From the NCBI GenBank assembly GCA_964645155.1, contig CAZYBG010000051.1, forward strand, positions 1 to 20,947: a stretch of DNA of 20,947 nt, written 5' to 3'. The DNA is from CAZYBG01 sp964645155. GTDB taxonomy: Bacteria; Pseudomonadota; Alphaproteobacteria; Rhodobacterales; Rhodobacteraceae. This document shows positions 1 to 7,938 of this stretch, piece by piece. Numbering within the stretch: position 1 is the first letter of the stretch; each line of letters starts with the position of its first letter. The notes below the pieces were generated by a model. The model made no database searches. It was not told the DNA's origin and saw only the letters and a program-made list of their open reading frames with translations. The position numbers were made by a program, and so were the translations under genes.

Positions 1-660
1 GGCGAAGGCAGAGACTTCGGCATCCTCCACAGGCAGGATGCGGTCCATCACCTCGACCACGGTCGTCTTGGCGCCGAGCGTGTTGTAGAAGCTCGCGAAC
101 TCGATGCCGATGGCGCCCGAGCCGATCACCAGAAGCTCCTTCGGCATCCGCTTCGGCACCAGCGCGTGGCGATAGGTCCAGACCAGATCGCCGTCGGCCT
201 CGAGGCCCGGCAGCTCGCGCGCCCGCGCGCCGGTGGCAAGCACGATCGCCCGCGCCGTCAGCTCCTGCGCCCCCTTGTCGGTCTTCACGCGGACCGTGCC
301 CTTGCCGGCCAGCGTCGCCTCGCCCATCACCACCGTGACCTTGTTCTTCTTCATCAGGTGGCTGACGCCCGACGAGAGCTGCTTGGCCACGCCGCGCGAG
401 CGCCTGATGACGGCGTCGAGGTCGTAGCCCACGCCCTCGGCCTTCAGCCCGAAATCCTTCGCCCGGTGCATCAGGTGGAACACCTCGGCCGAGCGCAGCA
501 TCGCCTTGGTCGGGATGCAGCCCCAGTTGAGGCAGATCCCGCCCATGTGCTCGCGCTCGATGATGGCGACGCTCAGGCCCAGCTGCGCGGCGCGGATCGC
601 GCAGACATAGCCGCCCGGCCCGGCGCCGATCACGACCATGTCGAAGCTCTGTGCGGCCAT
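1..660 (-). CDS. lpdA: Dihydrolipoyl dehydrogenase, N-terminal 220 residues (C-terminus outside window)
   Basis: This is the E3 flavoprotein of 2-oxo acid dehydrogenase complexes; it reoxidises dihydrolipoamide with FAD and NAD+ in the cytoplasm. The start is ATG at 660, with a GGGAGG-type ribosome site just upstream. The frame runs without a stop to the window edge, giving 220 of about 465 residues. An FAD Rossmann motif GAGPGG is at residues 12-17. The redox-active disulfide is in GICLNWGCIP (C43 and C48), which is diagnostic of the family. The NAD-binding motif GSGAIG is at 180-185. The dimerisation domain with the catalytic His-Glu pair lies beyond the window. It is the last visible gene of a minus-strand run and follows the DUF924 gene by 98 nt. 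Whether it serves the pyruvate or the 2-oxoglutarate complex cannot be told from this fragment. Confidence 0.96.
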   Translation of the reverse strand, partial: MAAQSFDMVVIGAGPGGYVCAIRAAQLGLSVAIIEREHMGGICLNWGCIPTKAMLRSAEVFHLMHRAKDFGLKAEGVGYDLDAVIRRSRGVAKQLSSGVSHLMKKNKVTVVMGEATLAGKGTVRVKTDKGAQELTARAIVLATGARARELPGLEADGDLVWTYRHALVPKRMPKELLVIGSGAIGIEFASFYNTLGAKTTVVEVMDRILPVEDAEVSAFA

Positions 661-726
661 GGGCCCCTCCCTCGCGATGGAACTGGTTTAGCCTTAAATC
701 ATTCCGCCCCGACCGGCAACGAACGT

Positions 727-750
727 GCCGCCGCAGCGCCATGCGGCGGC
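727..750 (-). terminator. GC-rich hairpin after the DUF924 gene, possible terminator
   Basis: GCCGCCGCA (727-735) and TGCGGCGGC (742-750) form a perfect 9-bp stem with a 6-nt loop, starting 8 nt after the DUF924 stop codon. No T-run follows on the minus strand, so this is at best a weak intrinsic terminator or an RNA-stabilising 3' hairpin. It would separate lpdA from the genes upstream. Confidence 0.4.
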
Positions 751-758
751 GGCATGGC

Positions 759-1337
759 TCAGGCCGCCGGCTTCAGCCGCTGCAGCACGCCGCCATAGCC
801 TTCCTCGTCGATGAACCGTTGCTCGGCGGCGGTCGACTGGCGGCCGAGCGCGGTGTTGCGGGTCGGGAACCGGCCGAAGCGGCGGATGATCTCGCGGTGG
901 GCGCGGGCATGGACGAGGTTGTCGCCATCGTCGTCCGGTATCCGGGTCAGGAACAGGCAGACCGAGAGGGCCTGCGCCTGCGTGCTTTCGGCATGTTCGA
1001 ACGGCAGGTAGAAGAACTGCCGCGCGACCCCCTCGATGCGGCGGTCATGGCCCTGCGCCAGCGCCAGCGTCGCCGCCGACAGCGCCAGCCGGTCCGAAAG
1101 AAACGCGAACGGCGAGCCGCGATAGATGTTGCGCGGGAACTGGTCGGTCAGGATCAGGTAGGCGAGCGACGTGCGCGGCCGCGACAGCCAGTCGCGGTAG
1201 GCGCCGTTGCGGGCGGCGTCGCAGGCCTCGAGGAACCGCTCGGTACAGGCGGTATCGATCTCCTCGCTGCCCTTGTACCAGCCCTCGGGCCCGATCTCGT
1301 CAAGCCAGAAGTCGAGCACCTCGTCCGGTCGCGTCAT
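759..1337 (-). CDS. DUF924 family protein
   Basis: This 192-residue protein matches the DUF924 family, which has an alpha-helical TPR-like fold and no established biochemical role. Family hallmarks are visible: VLDFW near the N-terminus (7-11), DQFPRNIYRGSPFAF at 65-79, FFYLPFEHAES at 108-118, and a C-terminal REIIRRFGRFPTRN block at 148-161. The length is normal for the family. The frame is open upstream to 1391, but ATG at 1337 is preferred because AGGAGG lies about 7 nt before it and DUF924 proteins begin close to the DFW motif. It sits 59 nt downstream of the MFS gene on the same strand, so cotranscription is likely. There is no signal peptide, so it should be cytosolic. Function unknown. 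Confidence 0.9.
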   Translation of the reverse strand: MTRPDEVLDFWLDEIGPEGWYKGSEEIDTACTERFLEACDAARNGAYRDWLSRPRTSLAYLILTDQFPRNIYRGSPFAFLSDRLALSAATLALAQGHDRRIEGVARQFFYLPFEHAESTQAQALSVCLFLTRIPDDDGDNLVHARAHREIIRRFGRFPTRNTALGRQSTAAEQRFIDEEGYGGVLQRLKPAA

Positions 1338-1396
1338 GCGCAGTCCTCCTGCCCCGGCCGCGAAGGTGGCACCGCGGGCGGGCCTTGGCAACCGCC

Positions 1397-2647
1397 TCAG
1401 GCGGCCGGTTGCCGCTCGGCCTCCTGCGCCTGCGCGCTCTCGATCAGCGCGCCGGCGGCGATCTTGGTCGAGGTCGGCGCGATCGGCACGAAGGCCCCGG
1501 TCTCGGCCGGCGCGGCGCGGCGGGTCATCCGCCAGGCGGCATAGCCGGCCAGCAGCGCCAGCAGCACCGCGAGAAAGACGAAGAACCCGCCCGGCCCGAT
1601 CGTCTCCATCAGCCAGCCGGTCAGGAGCGGGCCGCCGATGGCGCCGATGCCGTTCAGGAACAGCAGGCCCGCCGAGGCCGAGGCCATGTCCTCGGGCCGC
1701 AGGAAGTCGTTGGTATGCGCGATGGCAAGCGAATAGAGCGGGTTGGCCACCCCGCCGATGACGAAGGCCGCGACCAGCAGCGCGGGGAAGGCGCCGCTCA
1801 GCACCGACGCGACCGCCATCGCCACCGCGCCGCCGGCGGCAAGGCCGAGGATCAGCCGGCGCCGGTCCATCCGGTCGGACGCCCAGCCGATCGGGTACTG
1901 GCAGAGCAGCCCGCCGGTATAGATCACCGCGACGAAGATCGAGATCTGCCGCACGCTGAGGCCGGCCTCGGTGCCGAAGACCGAGGCCATGCCGAAGATC
2001 GCCGAGAAGATCCCGCCGAGCAGGAACACCGACACGCAGCCGAGCGGCGAGGTCAGCCAGAGCGCGCGGAGCGTCATGCTCTTGGAACTGGCGAAGGCCG
2101 GCGCCGGGCTCGCGGTCAGCAGGATCGGCGCGAAGGCGACCGAGACGAGGACCGAGGGGATGATGAACAGCAGGAACCCGCCCGGATCGGCGAGGTTCAG
2201 CAGGAACTGCGCGGCGATGATGCCGATCATCTGCACGATGAGGTAGAGCGACATTGCCCGGCCGCGCGTCTCGTTCGTCGAGCTGTCGTTCAGCCAGCTT
2301 TCCACCGTGATGTAGACGCCGCAGAACGAGAACCCCAGGATCGCCCGCAGGACGACCCAGGCCCAGGGGTCGGTGACGACCGGGAACAGGATCAGCACCG
2401 CCGAGATGAACGAGCCGAGCGCCGCGAAGACCCGCACATGGCCGACCCGCTGGATCATCCGGGGCGCCCGGTTCGAGGCGAAGAGAAAGCCCACGAAATA
2501 GGCCGACATCACCACCGACATCTCGGTCGGCGAGAAGCCTTCCAGCGCGCCGCGGATGCCGAGCAGCGTGCCCTGCAGGCCGTTGCCGACCATCAGGAGC
2601 ATCAGCCCGAGGAACAGGGCCCAGGTGGAACGCAGCACGCCGAACAT
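1397..2647 (-). CDS. MFS transporter, YcaD-like
   Basis: This 416-residue integral membrane protein belongs to the major facilitator superfamily. Hydrophobic stretches are spread over residues 8-375, consistent with about 12 membrane helices. ESWLND...TRGRAMSLY at 116-135 resembles the conserved block of the YcaD-type subgroup. GWASDRMDRRR at 254-264 is the cytoplasmic-loop motif with conserved Asp and Arg that MFS proteins carry between helices. The last 40 residues are a hydrophilic Ala-rich tail. ATG at 2647 is chosen because the hydrophobic helix starts directly after it; an open frame further upstream overlaps queA and encodes unrelated low-complexity sequence. It lies 74 nt downstream of queA. 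The substrate cannot be inferred, and there is no sign that it belongs to queuosine salvage apart from position. Confidence 0.9.
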   Translation of the reverse strand: MFGVLRSTWALFLGLMLLMVGNGLQGTLLGIRGALEGFSPTEMSVVMSAYFVGFLFASNRAPRMIQRVGHVRVFAALGSFISAVLILFPVVTDPWAWVVLRAILGFSFCGVYITVESWLNDSSTNETRGRAMSLYLIVQMIGIIAAQFLLNLADPGGFLLFIIPSVLVSVAFAPILLTASPAPAFASSKSMTLRALWLTSPLGCVSVFLLGGIFSAIFGMASVFGTEAGLSVRQISIFVAVIYTGGLLCQYPIGWASDRMDRRRLILGLAAGGAVAMAVASVLSGAFPALLVAAFVIGGVANPLYSLAIAHTNDFLRPEDMASASAGLLFLNGIGAIGGPLLTGWLMETIGPGGFFVFLAVLLALLAGYAAWRMTRRAAPAETGAFVPIAPTSTKIAAGALIESAQAQEAERQPAA

Positions 2648-2721
2648 GGCCGATGTCGTACTCCGGCGGGCGGACGGCGTATAGCTTGAACGCGACGGGC
2701 CGCAGACCGCCGCCGCCCCCC

Positions 2722-3771
2722 TCAGGGCACGAGCAGCGAGGCGTCGCCGTAGCTGAAGAAGCGGTAGCCCCCCGCGATCGCGTGGTCGTAGATCCGCATG
2801 ATCCGCTCGCGCCCCATCAGCGCGGCGACGAGCATCAGCAGCGTCGATTTCGGCAGGTGGAAGTTCGTCATCAGCGCGTCGGTCGTCCGGAAGCGGTAGC
2901 CGGGATAGATGAAGATGTCGGTCTCGCCGCGCCAGGGCCGCACCGCGCCGCCGGCATCCGCGGCGCTCTCGATCAGCCGGAGCGCCGTGGTGCCGACGGG
3001 GATGATCCTCCCGCCCGCGGCACGGGTCGCGTTGATCTCCGCGGCCGCGGCCGCGGTGACCTCGCCCCATTCGGCGTGCATCCGGTGGGTCGTGACGTCA
3101 TCGACCTTCACCGGCAGGAAGGTCCCGGCGCCGACATGCAGCGTCACGTGGCTGAAGCCGATGCCGGCCGCGGCCAGCGCGGCGAGCAGCGGCGGATCGA
3201 AATGCAGCGACGCGGTCGGCGCCGCGACCGCGCCGGGGCGCCGCGCCCAGACCGTCTGGTAGTCCTCGACGTCGGCGGCGTCGGCGGCGCGCAGCCGCTC
3301 GATATAGGGTGGCAGCGGCATCGCGCCGGCCCCGGCCAGCGCGGCGTCGAACCCGGCTCCGGAAAGGTTGAAGCGAAGCCGCGCCTGCCCGCCGCCGATC
3401 GCCGCGACCTCGGCCGAGAGCACGGGCGAGAACACGACCGTCTCGCCCGGCTTCAGCTTGCGGAGCGGTCGCACCAGCGCCGCCCAGGTGCCGTCGGCGC
3501 CGGGGCCGAGCAGCGTCGCCTCGACCCGCGCGACCCCCTCGCCCGTCGCGCCCGGCCGCGTCCGGGTGCCGGAGAGGCGCGCGGGGATCACCCTGGTGTC
3601 GTTCAGGACCAGCCGGTCGCCGGGCAGCAGGACCGCGGGCAGGTCGCGCACGATCAGGTCGCGCAGGCCCGCGCCTTCGGCCACCAGAAGCCGCGCCGAC
3701 GACCGCGGCCGCGCCGGCCGGGTGGCGATGCGGTCCTCGGGCAGGTGGTAGTCGAAGTCGGACAGCTTCAT
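2722..3771 (-). CDS. queA: S-adenosylmethionine:tRNA ribosyltransferase-isomerase
   Basis: QueA transfers and isomerises the ribosyl group of SAM onto preQ1 in the tRNA anticodon wobble position, making epoxyqueuosine. The 349-residue product has the normal family length. Conserved blocks are easy to see: MKLSDFDYHLPEDRIA at the start, RPARPRSSARLLV, LVLNDTRVIPARL, HVGAGTFLPVKVDDVTTH followed by RMHAE, YPGYRF, MTNFHLPKSTLLMLVAALMG, and RFFSYGDASLL at the end. ATG at 3771 gives the canonical N-terminus; the frame is open further upstream but into the neighbouring gene. It follows the DUF4166 gene by 61 nt and precedes the MFS gene by 74 nt. In many Rhodobacteraceae tgt lies next to queA; it is not here, so tgt must be elsewhere in the genome. 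Confidence 0.97.
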   Translation of the reverse strand: MKLSDFDYHLPEDRIATRPARPRSSARLLVAEGAGLRDLIVRDLPAVLLPGDRLVLNDTRVIPARLSGTRTRPGATGEGVARVEATLLGPGADGTWAALVRPLRKLKPGETVVFSPVLSAEVAAIGGGQARLRFNLSGAGFDAALAGAGAMPLPPYIERLRAADAADVEDYQTVWARRPGAVAAPTASLHFDPPLLAALAAAGIGFSHVTLHVGAGTFLPVKVDDVTTHRMHAEWGEVTAAAAAEINATRAAGGRIIPVGTTALRLIESAADAGGAVRPWRGETDIFIYPGYRFRTTDALMTNFHLPKSTLLMLVAALMGRERIMRIYDHAIAGGYRFFSYGDASLLVP

Positions 3772-3832
3772 CGCGGATGCGCCTCGGGTCGGCAGCCGAT
3801 CTAGGGCAGCGGCGGGCGGAACGGAAGCGGCG

Positions 3833-5476
3833 TCAGGCCGCGGGCCCGAGCCAGCCGCGGTACTGCGCGATCCGCGCCCCCGACCGCAGCGCGATGCGCA
3901 CGTGGAAGCGGAAGCGGCCGTCGGCGCCCGCGGTCTCGGCGGTGTCGCTGACGGGGACGAGCAGCCGCGGCAGCGGAACGAGGCCGAAGGCCCGCGCCTC
4001 CGGGACCGGATAGGCCAGCGCGCCGCCCCGGACTTCAAGTGCAAGGCGGAACGCGGCCGGCCCGAACCGCTCCCACAGCGCGCCGCGCCGGAGCGTCAGG
4101 ATCGACCGGAAGCGGTGTCCGGCGAAATCCCGCACCCAGACCTCGCGGCCCTCCTCGGCGTCGATCGTGACGGTCACCGGCACGTCCCGGCCGGGCGGCG
4201 GAAAGCCCGCGAGCCGCGCCATCAGCCAGGCGAGCCGGCCTTCCGGCCCGTCGATGTCGGCGCGCCCGGCGAACCGCCGCAGCCCGAGCCCGCCGTGCAG
4301 CGCGCGCACCGCCGGCGGCAACGCATCGAAGGCTGGGCCGAGGACGGCGCGGAACAGCGGCTCGACCTGCCGGTCCCGCCGTTCGGTCACGACGCCGAGG
4401 GCGTGGAGCCCGGCCTCGCCTTCGGCCAGCGTCAGCGCCCCCGCCGCCGGCCGGGCACCGGCGGCGACCTCGCCGCGCAAGAGCTTCGCGACGAGCAGCG
4501 CCGCCGGCTCGGCCGGGATCCGGGGCCCGATCCCGTCGGCGGCGACGAGATGCCATTCCCGCCGCTGCCACCGGCCGGCGGAGGTGCCGAGCACGCTCAC
4601 CCGCATGCCCCCGAGGTCGCTGCCGAGGCCGCGCAGCAGCACCGCCGCCCGGTGCAGCGGTCCGGCCAGCGGCGCGAGGCTGCGCAGCAACCGCAGCCGG
4701 ACGAGCCAGCGCAGCGCGGCGAGGCCGTGATGCATCACCCCAAGCTCGAGCCCGGCGCGGAACACCGCCGTCCGCGCGCCGTAGCGGTCGGGAAACAGCG
4801 CCACATCGGGCGTCTCGTTCAGCGCCGCGGGCCGGGTGAAGCGGTGTCGGCCGGCCGCGACCGTCACCGCCCGCGTCTCGTCCCAGCCATGCACCACCTG
4901 CCACGCGCCGCCGCGCCAGAGGCGGAACGGCCGGCCGGTCTGGGCGAGGATCGCGCGGACGACCGAAAGCCCGCGGTCGGTCCGGTTGCCGGGAACGATC
5001 GCCGTCTCGACCGCCTCGACCCGGTCGAGGCCGCGCACCAGCGCATCGGCCGCCGCGGCCGAGAGCGCGGGGGTCGAGGAGGCGCCGGCGAGTGCCGCGC
5101 GCCCGCGCGCCCTGGCCAGACCGTCGAGCGCGCCGATCCCCGCGACGAAGCCCGCCGCATCGGCGAGGTCGAGGTAATGCGCGTCCGCCTCCAGCACCTG
5201 GCGCGCGAAGCGGTAGGGATCGGCGCCGTAGAGCTGGAACGGGCCGGCCGCGTCGATCACCACCGCCGGCGCGACCGCGGCGAGCGCGGCGGCCGATGCG
5301 GCGGGGTCGCCCCGGTCGAACGCATGGACCCGCCCGCCATGCCGCGCCGCGAAGGCGGCGAGCGCCGTCTCCGACCGCGCCGCCAGCACCACCTGGTGCC
5401 CCGCCGCGATCAGCCGCCGCGCCAGGTGCCCGCCGAAAAGGCCCGTCGCGCCGACGACGAGGACCGTGTCAGCCAA
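3833..5476 (-). CDS. NAD(P)-binding saccharopine dehydrogenase-like protein with C-terminal DUF4166 domain
   Basis: The 547-residue product begins with a Rossmann fold (VLVVGATGLFGGHLARRL, residues 5-22; glycines 9, 12 and 15) as in saccharopine dehydrogenase-like and NmrA-like proteins. Its last 170 residues or so match DUF4166: LPPAVRALHGGLG, REVWVRDFAG, FRSILTL, ALWERFGPAAF, and a terminal GRFRFHVRIAL with QYRGWL. The natural substrate is unknown. The start is TTG at 5476: it places the Rossmann motif at the very N-terminus, has GCGAGG about 5 nt upstream, and overlaps the end of the DCC-protein gene by 8 nt. That implies translational coupling between the two. The arrangement suggests that the DCC thiol-redox protein and this oxidoreductase act together, but that is inference. 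Confidence 0.85.
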   Translation of the reverse strand: MADTVLVVGATGLFGGHLARRLIAAGHQVVLAARSETALAAFAARHGGRVHAFDRGDPAASAAALAAVAPAVVIDAAGPFQLYGADPYRFARQVLEADAHYLDLADAAGFVAGIGALDGLARARGRAALAGASSTPALSAAAADALVRGLDRVEAVETAIVPGNRTDRGLSVVRAILAQTGRPFRLWRGGAWQVVHGWDETRAVTVAAGRHRFTRPAALNETPDVALFPDRYGARTAVFRAGLELGVMHHGLAALRWLVRLRLLRSLAPLAGPLHRAAVLLRGLGSDLGGMRVSVLGTSAGRWQRREWHLVAADGIGPRIPAEPAALLVAKLLRGEVAAGARPAAGALTLAEGEAGLHALGVVTERRDRQVEPLFRAVLGPAFDALPPAVRALHGGLGLRRFAGRADIDGPEGRLAWLMARLAGFPPPGRDVPVTVTIDAEEGREVWVRDFAGHRFRSILTLRRGALWERFGPAAFRLALEVRGGALAYPVPEARAFGLVPLPRLLVPVSDTAETAGADGRFRFHVRIALRSGARIAQYRGWLGPAA

Positions 5477-5921
5477 GGAACCTCGCCTTCAGGTCCGGCC
5501 CCGGCAGGAAGCAGGCGTCGCGCCGGCCGAACATCGCGTAGCGGTTGCGGGCGACGCGGTTGTAGAGGAACCGCTTGAGCCGCCCCGGCAGCCACGCCAG
5601 TGCCGCGCCCGCGCGCCAGGCGCCGCCGATCCCGGCCAGCACCGCGGCCAGCGCGTCGAGGTCGGTGTGCAGCCGGCCGTCGAGGATCACCAGGTTCGTC
5701 TCGTAGTCGCGCGCCTTGAGCCCGTAGTGGTCGTAGAGCGCCTCGCCCAGCGGCGACTGCGCGACGACGAAGTGGAACGCCCCGGCGCGGTCGTGCCGCA
5801 GCACGAATCGCATGAACCCCGAGCAGAGCACGCAGTCGCCGTCGAAGACGATCACCTTGCGGCCGGCCAGCGCGGGGAAACGGTCGAGCATGTCCATCGC
5901 CTGAAGGTATCGCATCGCCAT
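5469..5921 (-). CDS. DCC family thiol-disulfide oxidoreductase-like protein (DUF393)
   Basis: This small cytosolic protein (150 residues from ATG 5921) carries the family signature VIVFDGDCVLCSGFMRF at residues 23-39, with the CxxC pair at C30 and C33. The C-terminal block YNRVARNRYAMFGRRDAC at 120-137 is also typical. DCC proteins have a thioredoxin-like fold, and a thiol redox role is proposed for the family rather than proven. The start is uncertain: in-frame ATGs also occur at 5915 and 5897, and all leave the DCC motif intact. No strong ribosome site decides between them. The gene follows the RibD/DHFR-like gene by 42 nt and overlaps the DUF4166 gene by 8 nt, so the three probably form an operon. 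Confidence 0.88.
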   Translation of the reverse strand: MAMRYLQAMDMLDRFPALAGRKVIVFDGDCVLCSGFMRFVLRHDRAGAFHFVVAQSPLGEALYDHYGLKARDYETNLVILDGRLHTDLDALAAVLAGIGGAWRAGAALAWLPGRLKRFLYNRVARNRYAMFGRRDACFLPGPDLKARFLG

Positions 5922-5963
5922 GCGGCGGGAAGTGGGCGCGGCGCCGCAGCCGCCGCCGCGGCT

Positions 5964-6503
5964 TCAGACGAAGCTCAGAAGCCGGGTGCCGCGGGCATTG
6001 AGCGGCCGCGTCGAATCGAGGCGGTAGCCGAGCTTTTCCAGCGTCCGGTCCGCCGGGCCCTTCTGCCCGGTGAAGAGCGGCAGCCCGACGCCGAAGGCGA
6101 CCGGTTCGATCGTCAGCAGCACCCGGTCGATCCGGCCGGCGGCGTGGAACCAGTCGTAGACCTGCGTGCCGCCGAGGATCAGCGCGTTGCGCATCGGCCG
6201 CACATGCTCGACCAGCGGGGCGAGGCCGTCCGGGCCGATCGGCGCGGGATCGACCCAGAGCTGCGTCGGGCCGCGCCAGTCGGGCGCCAGCGGCGCGGTC
6301 GACAGCACGATCCGCCGCCGGTCGGGCCGGTCGGCCGCCTCGTGCGTGCCGCGCCCCATGATCGACCAGTCGGCCGCCTCGACCTCGGCGAGAAACACCG
6401 CCTGCTCCTCGGCGCTGGCCCAGTCCGCCGGCGTGTGGCCCTCGTGCGAGGCGATGAAGCCGTCCTCGGTGCAGACGGCGACGAGGGTGAAGATCGGCGG
6501 CAT
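5964..6503 (-). CDS. Dihydrofolate reductase family protein (RibD C-terminal-like)
   Basis: The 179-residue protein resembles the DHFR/RibD C-terminal reductase fold. It has an N-terminal strand-turn region (FTLVAVCTEDGFIAS), a central SIMGRGTHEA segment, RRRIVLST for cofactor binding, NALILGGTQVYDWFHA at mid-protein (the GG of the nucleotide-binding turn), and a C-terminal strand with LFTGQKG. Such proteins use NADPH, but the substrate of this stand-alone group is mostly unknown. It is unlikely to be the main DHFR (FolA), since it lacks the typical folA motifs. ATG at 6503 has AGGAG 7 nt upstream, a convincing start. It is the first gene of the probable operon with the DCC and DUF4166 genes; the 206 nt upstream can hold a promoter. 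Confidence 0.85.
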   Translation of the reverse strand: MPPIFTLVAVCTEDGFIASHEGHTPADWASAEEQAVFLAEVEAADWSIMGRGTHEAADRPDRRRIVLSTAPLAPDWRGPTQLWVDPAPIGPDGLAPLVEHVRPMRNALILGGTQVYDWFHAAGRIDRVLLTIEPVAFGVGLPLFTGQKGPADRTLEKLGYRLDSTRPLNARGTRLLSFV

Positions 6504-6709
6504 CGGGTTCTCCTGCTGGAGGGCGAGCCATAGCCGAGGCGGCGGCGCATGGCGAGGGGCGGCACCAGGAACGCTTCGTTCGCGAGACGGACCGCCGCGG
6601 CCCCTCGCCGTCGATCAGGACCGACACGGCGGCAGCGATGGGCGGTCGCCCTGACCAAGGCACCTGCCCCCGGCCATCGCGTGGCCAGGGCCTGGGGGTC
6701 GGCCGTTCC
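6504..6709. other. Intergenic region between the M20 gene and the DHFR-like gene
   Basis: This 206-nt gap holds the ribosome site of the DHFR-like gene and, at its far end, a hairpin after the M20 stop codon. Its GC content is as high as its surroundings. I see no conserved coding sequence, tRNA or clear promoter hexamers. Confidence 0.6.
6667..6698 (-). terminator. Imperfect GC-rich hairpin after the M20 gene
   Basis: CCCCC (67-71), GGCCA (72-76), a 5-nt loop, TGGCC (82-86), a 7-nt one-sided bulge and GGGGG (94-98) can fold into a 10-bp two-part stem, 11 nt after the stop of the M20 gene. There is no T-run. It may end or protect the transcript; termination is not certain. Confidence 0.35.
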
Positions 6710-7873
6710 CTACCCGGCCGGCATCCGGCCCTCGACGATCTCGGCCCACCACGAGGCGCCGGCCGGGATCGCACCGTCGTCGAAATCGTATTCCGGGTGA
6801 TGCACCATCGCGGTGTCGCCGTTGCCGACGAGGATATAGGCGCCGGGGCGCGCCTCGAGCATGTAGGCGAAATCCTCGCCGCCCATGATCAGCGGCGCCT
6901 CGGCGCAGGCGCCGGCGACCCGGCGCGCGGCCTCGGCGGCATGCAGCGTCTCGGTCTCGGCGTTCACCATGACCGGATAGCCCTTCATGTAGTCGATCGC
7001 GGCGGTGCCACCGAAGGTCTCGGCCGTCGCCGCGGCGATCGCCCGCAGCCGCGCCTCGGCCAGCGCGCGGACGCCCGCATCCATCGTCCGCACGGTGCCC
7101 TTGATCTCCACCGTCTGCGGGATCACGTTGAACGCCTTCGACGCGGTCTCGAAAGAGGTCACCGAGACGACGAGCTGCTGCGTCGGGTCGACATTGCGCG
7201 AGGCGATGGTCTGCAGCGTCAGCACCAGTTGCGCCGCCATCACCGTGGTGTCGACCGTCTCGTGCGGCTTCGCCGCATGGCCACCCTTGCCTTCCAGCAC
7301 GATGCGGAACTGGTCGGTGGCGGCGAAGAAGGCGCCCGGGCGGATCGCGAACTGGCCCAGCGGCAGGCCGGGCATGTTGTGCATCCCGTAGACCTCCTGG
7401 ATCTTCCAGTGGTCCATCATGCCGTCCTCGACCATCTCGCGGCCGCCGCCGCCGCCCTCCTCTGCGGGCTGGAAGATCACCACGGCGGTGCCGTCGAAGT
7501 TCCGCGTCTCGGCCAGGTACTTCGCCGCGCCGAGCAGCATCGCGGTGTGCCCGTCATGGCCGCAGGCGTGCATCTTGCCCTTCGCCTTCGACGCCCAGGG
7601 CTTTCCCGTCGCCTCCTCGATCGGCAGCGCGTCCATGTCGGCGCGCAGGCCGACGACGCGCCCGCTGGTATCGGTCCGGCCGCGGATCACGCCGACGACG
7701 CCGGTGCGCCCGATGCCCTCCACGACCTCGTCGCAGCCGAACTCGCGCAGCTTCTCGGCGACGACCCGCGCCGTGCGGTGGGTGTCGAACAGCAGTTCGG
7801 GATTCTCGTGCAGGTCGCGTCGCCAGGCCGCGATCTCGGGCTGAAGCTCGGCGATGCGGTTGCGGATCGGCAT
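6710..7873 (-). CDS. M20 family amidohydrolase (aminoacylase / hippurate hydrolase-like)
   Basis: This is a cytosolic metallo-amidohydrolase of 387 residues, the normal size for the HipO/N-acyl-L-amino-acid amidohydrolase branch of peptidase family M20. It hydrolyses the amide bond of N-acylated amino acids. Visible metal-site motifs are GLRADMDALP (75-84), HACGHDGH (102-109, with the branch-typical metal Cys104), PAEEG (136-140, with the catalytic Glu), H165 in GMH, and HH at 358-359. The inserted dimerisation domain spans about 182-297 and contains GGHAAKPH (197-204). ATG at 7873 precedes MPIRNRIAELQPEI; GGAG lies about 9-12 nt upstream. It follows the FAD oxidoreductase by 65 nt and is probably the last gene of the argE-like transcript. 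The acyl group it prefers cannot be read from sequence. Confidence 0.93.
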   Translation of the reverse strand: MPIRNRIAELQPEIAAWRRDLHENPELLFDTHRTARVVAEKLREFGCDEVVEGIGRTGVVGVIRGRTDTSGRVVGLRADMDALPIEEATGKPWASKAKGKMHACGHDGHTAMLLGAAKYLAETRNFDGTAVVIFQPAEEGGGGGREMVEDGMMDHWKIQEVYGMHNMPGLPLGQFAIRPGAFFAATDQFRIVLEGKGGHAAKPHETVDTTVMAAQLVLTLQTIASRNVDPTQQLVVSVTSFETASKAFNVIPQTVEIKGTVRTMDAGVRALAEARLRAIAAATAETFGGTAAIDYMKGYPVMVNAETETLHAAEAARRVAGACAEAPLIMGGEDFAYMLEARPGAYILVGNGDTAMVHHPEYDFDDGAIPAGASWWAEIVEGRMPAG

Positions 7874-7938
7874 GGGGTCGCTCTCCGGTTGTTCGGTCGG
7901 GCCCAGTTTGGCACGCCCTGCCGCCGCCGCAAGCGCGA

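Noticed and set aside
1385..2689. A 434-codon plus-strand frame rich in Arg, Glu and Gln, opposite the MFS gene
   Set aside because: It is the complement of a clear membrane-protein gene. The repetitive charged composition is the expected mirror of hydrophobic codons, not a real protein.
5410..6774. A 454-codon minus-strand frame spanning the DHFR-like and DCC genes
   Set aside because: It is out of frame with both supported genes, has low-complexity Arg/Pro/Ala content and no conserved motif.
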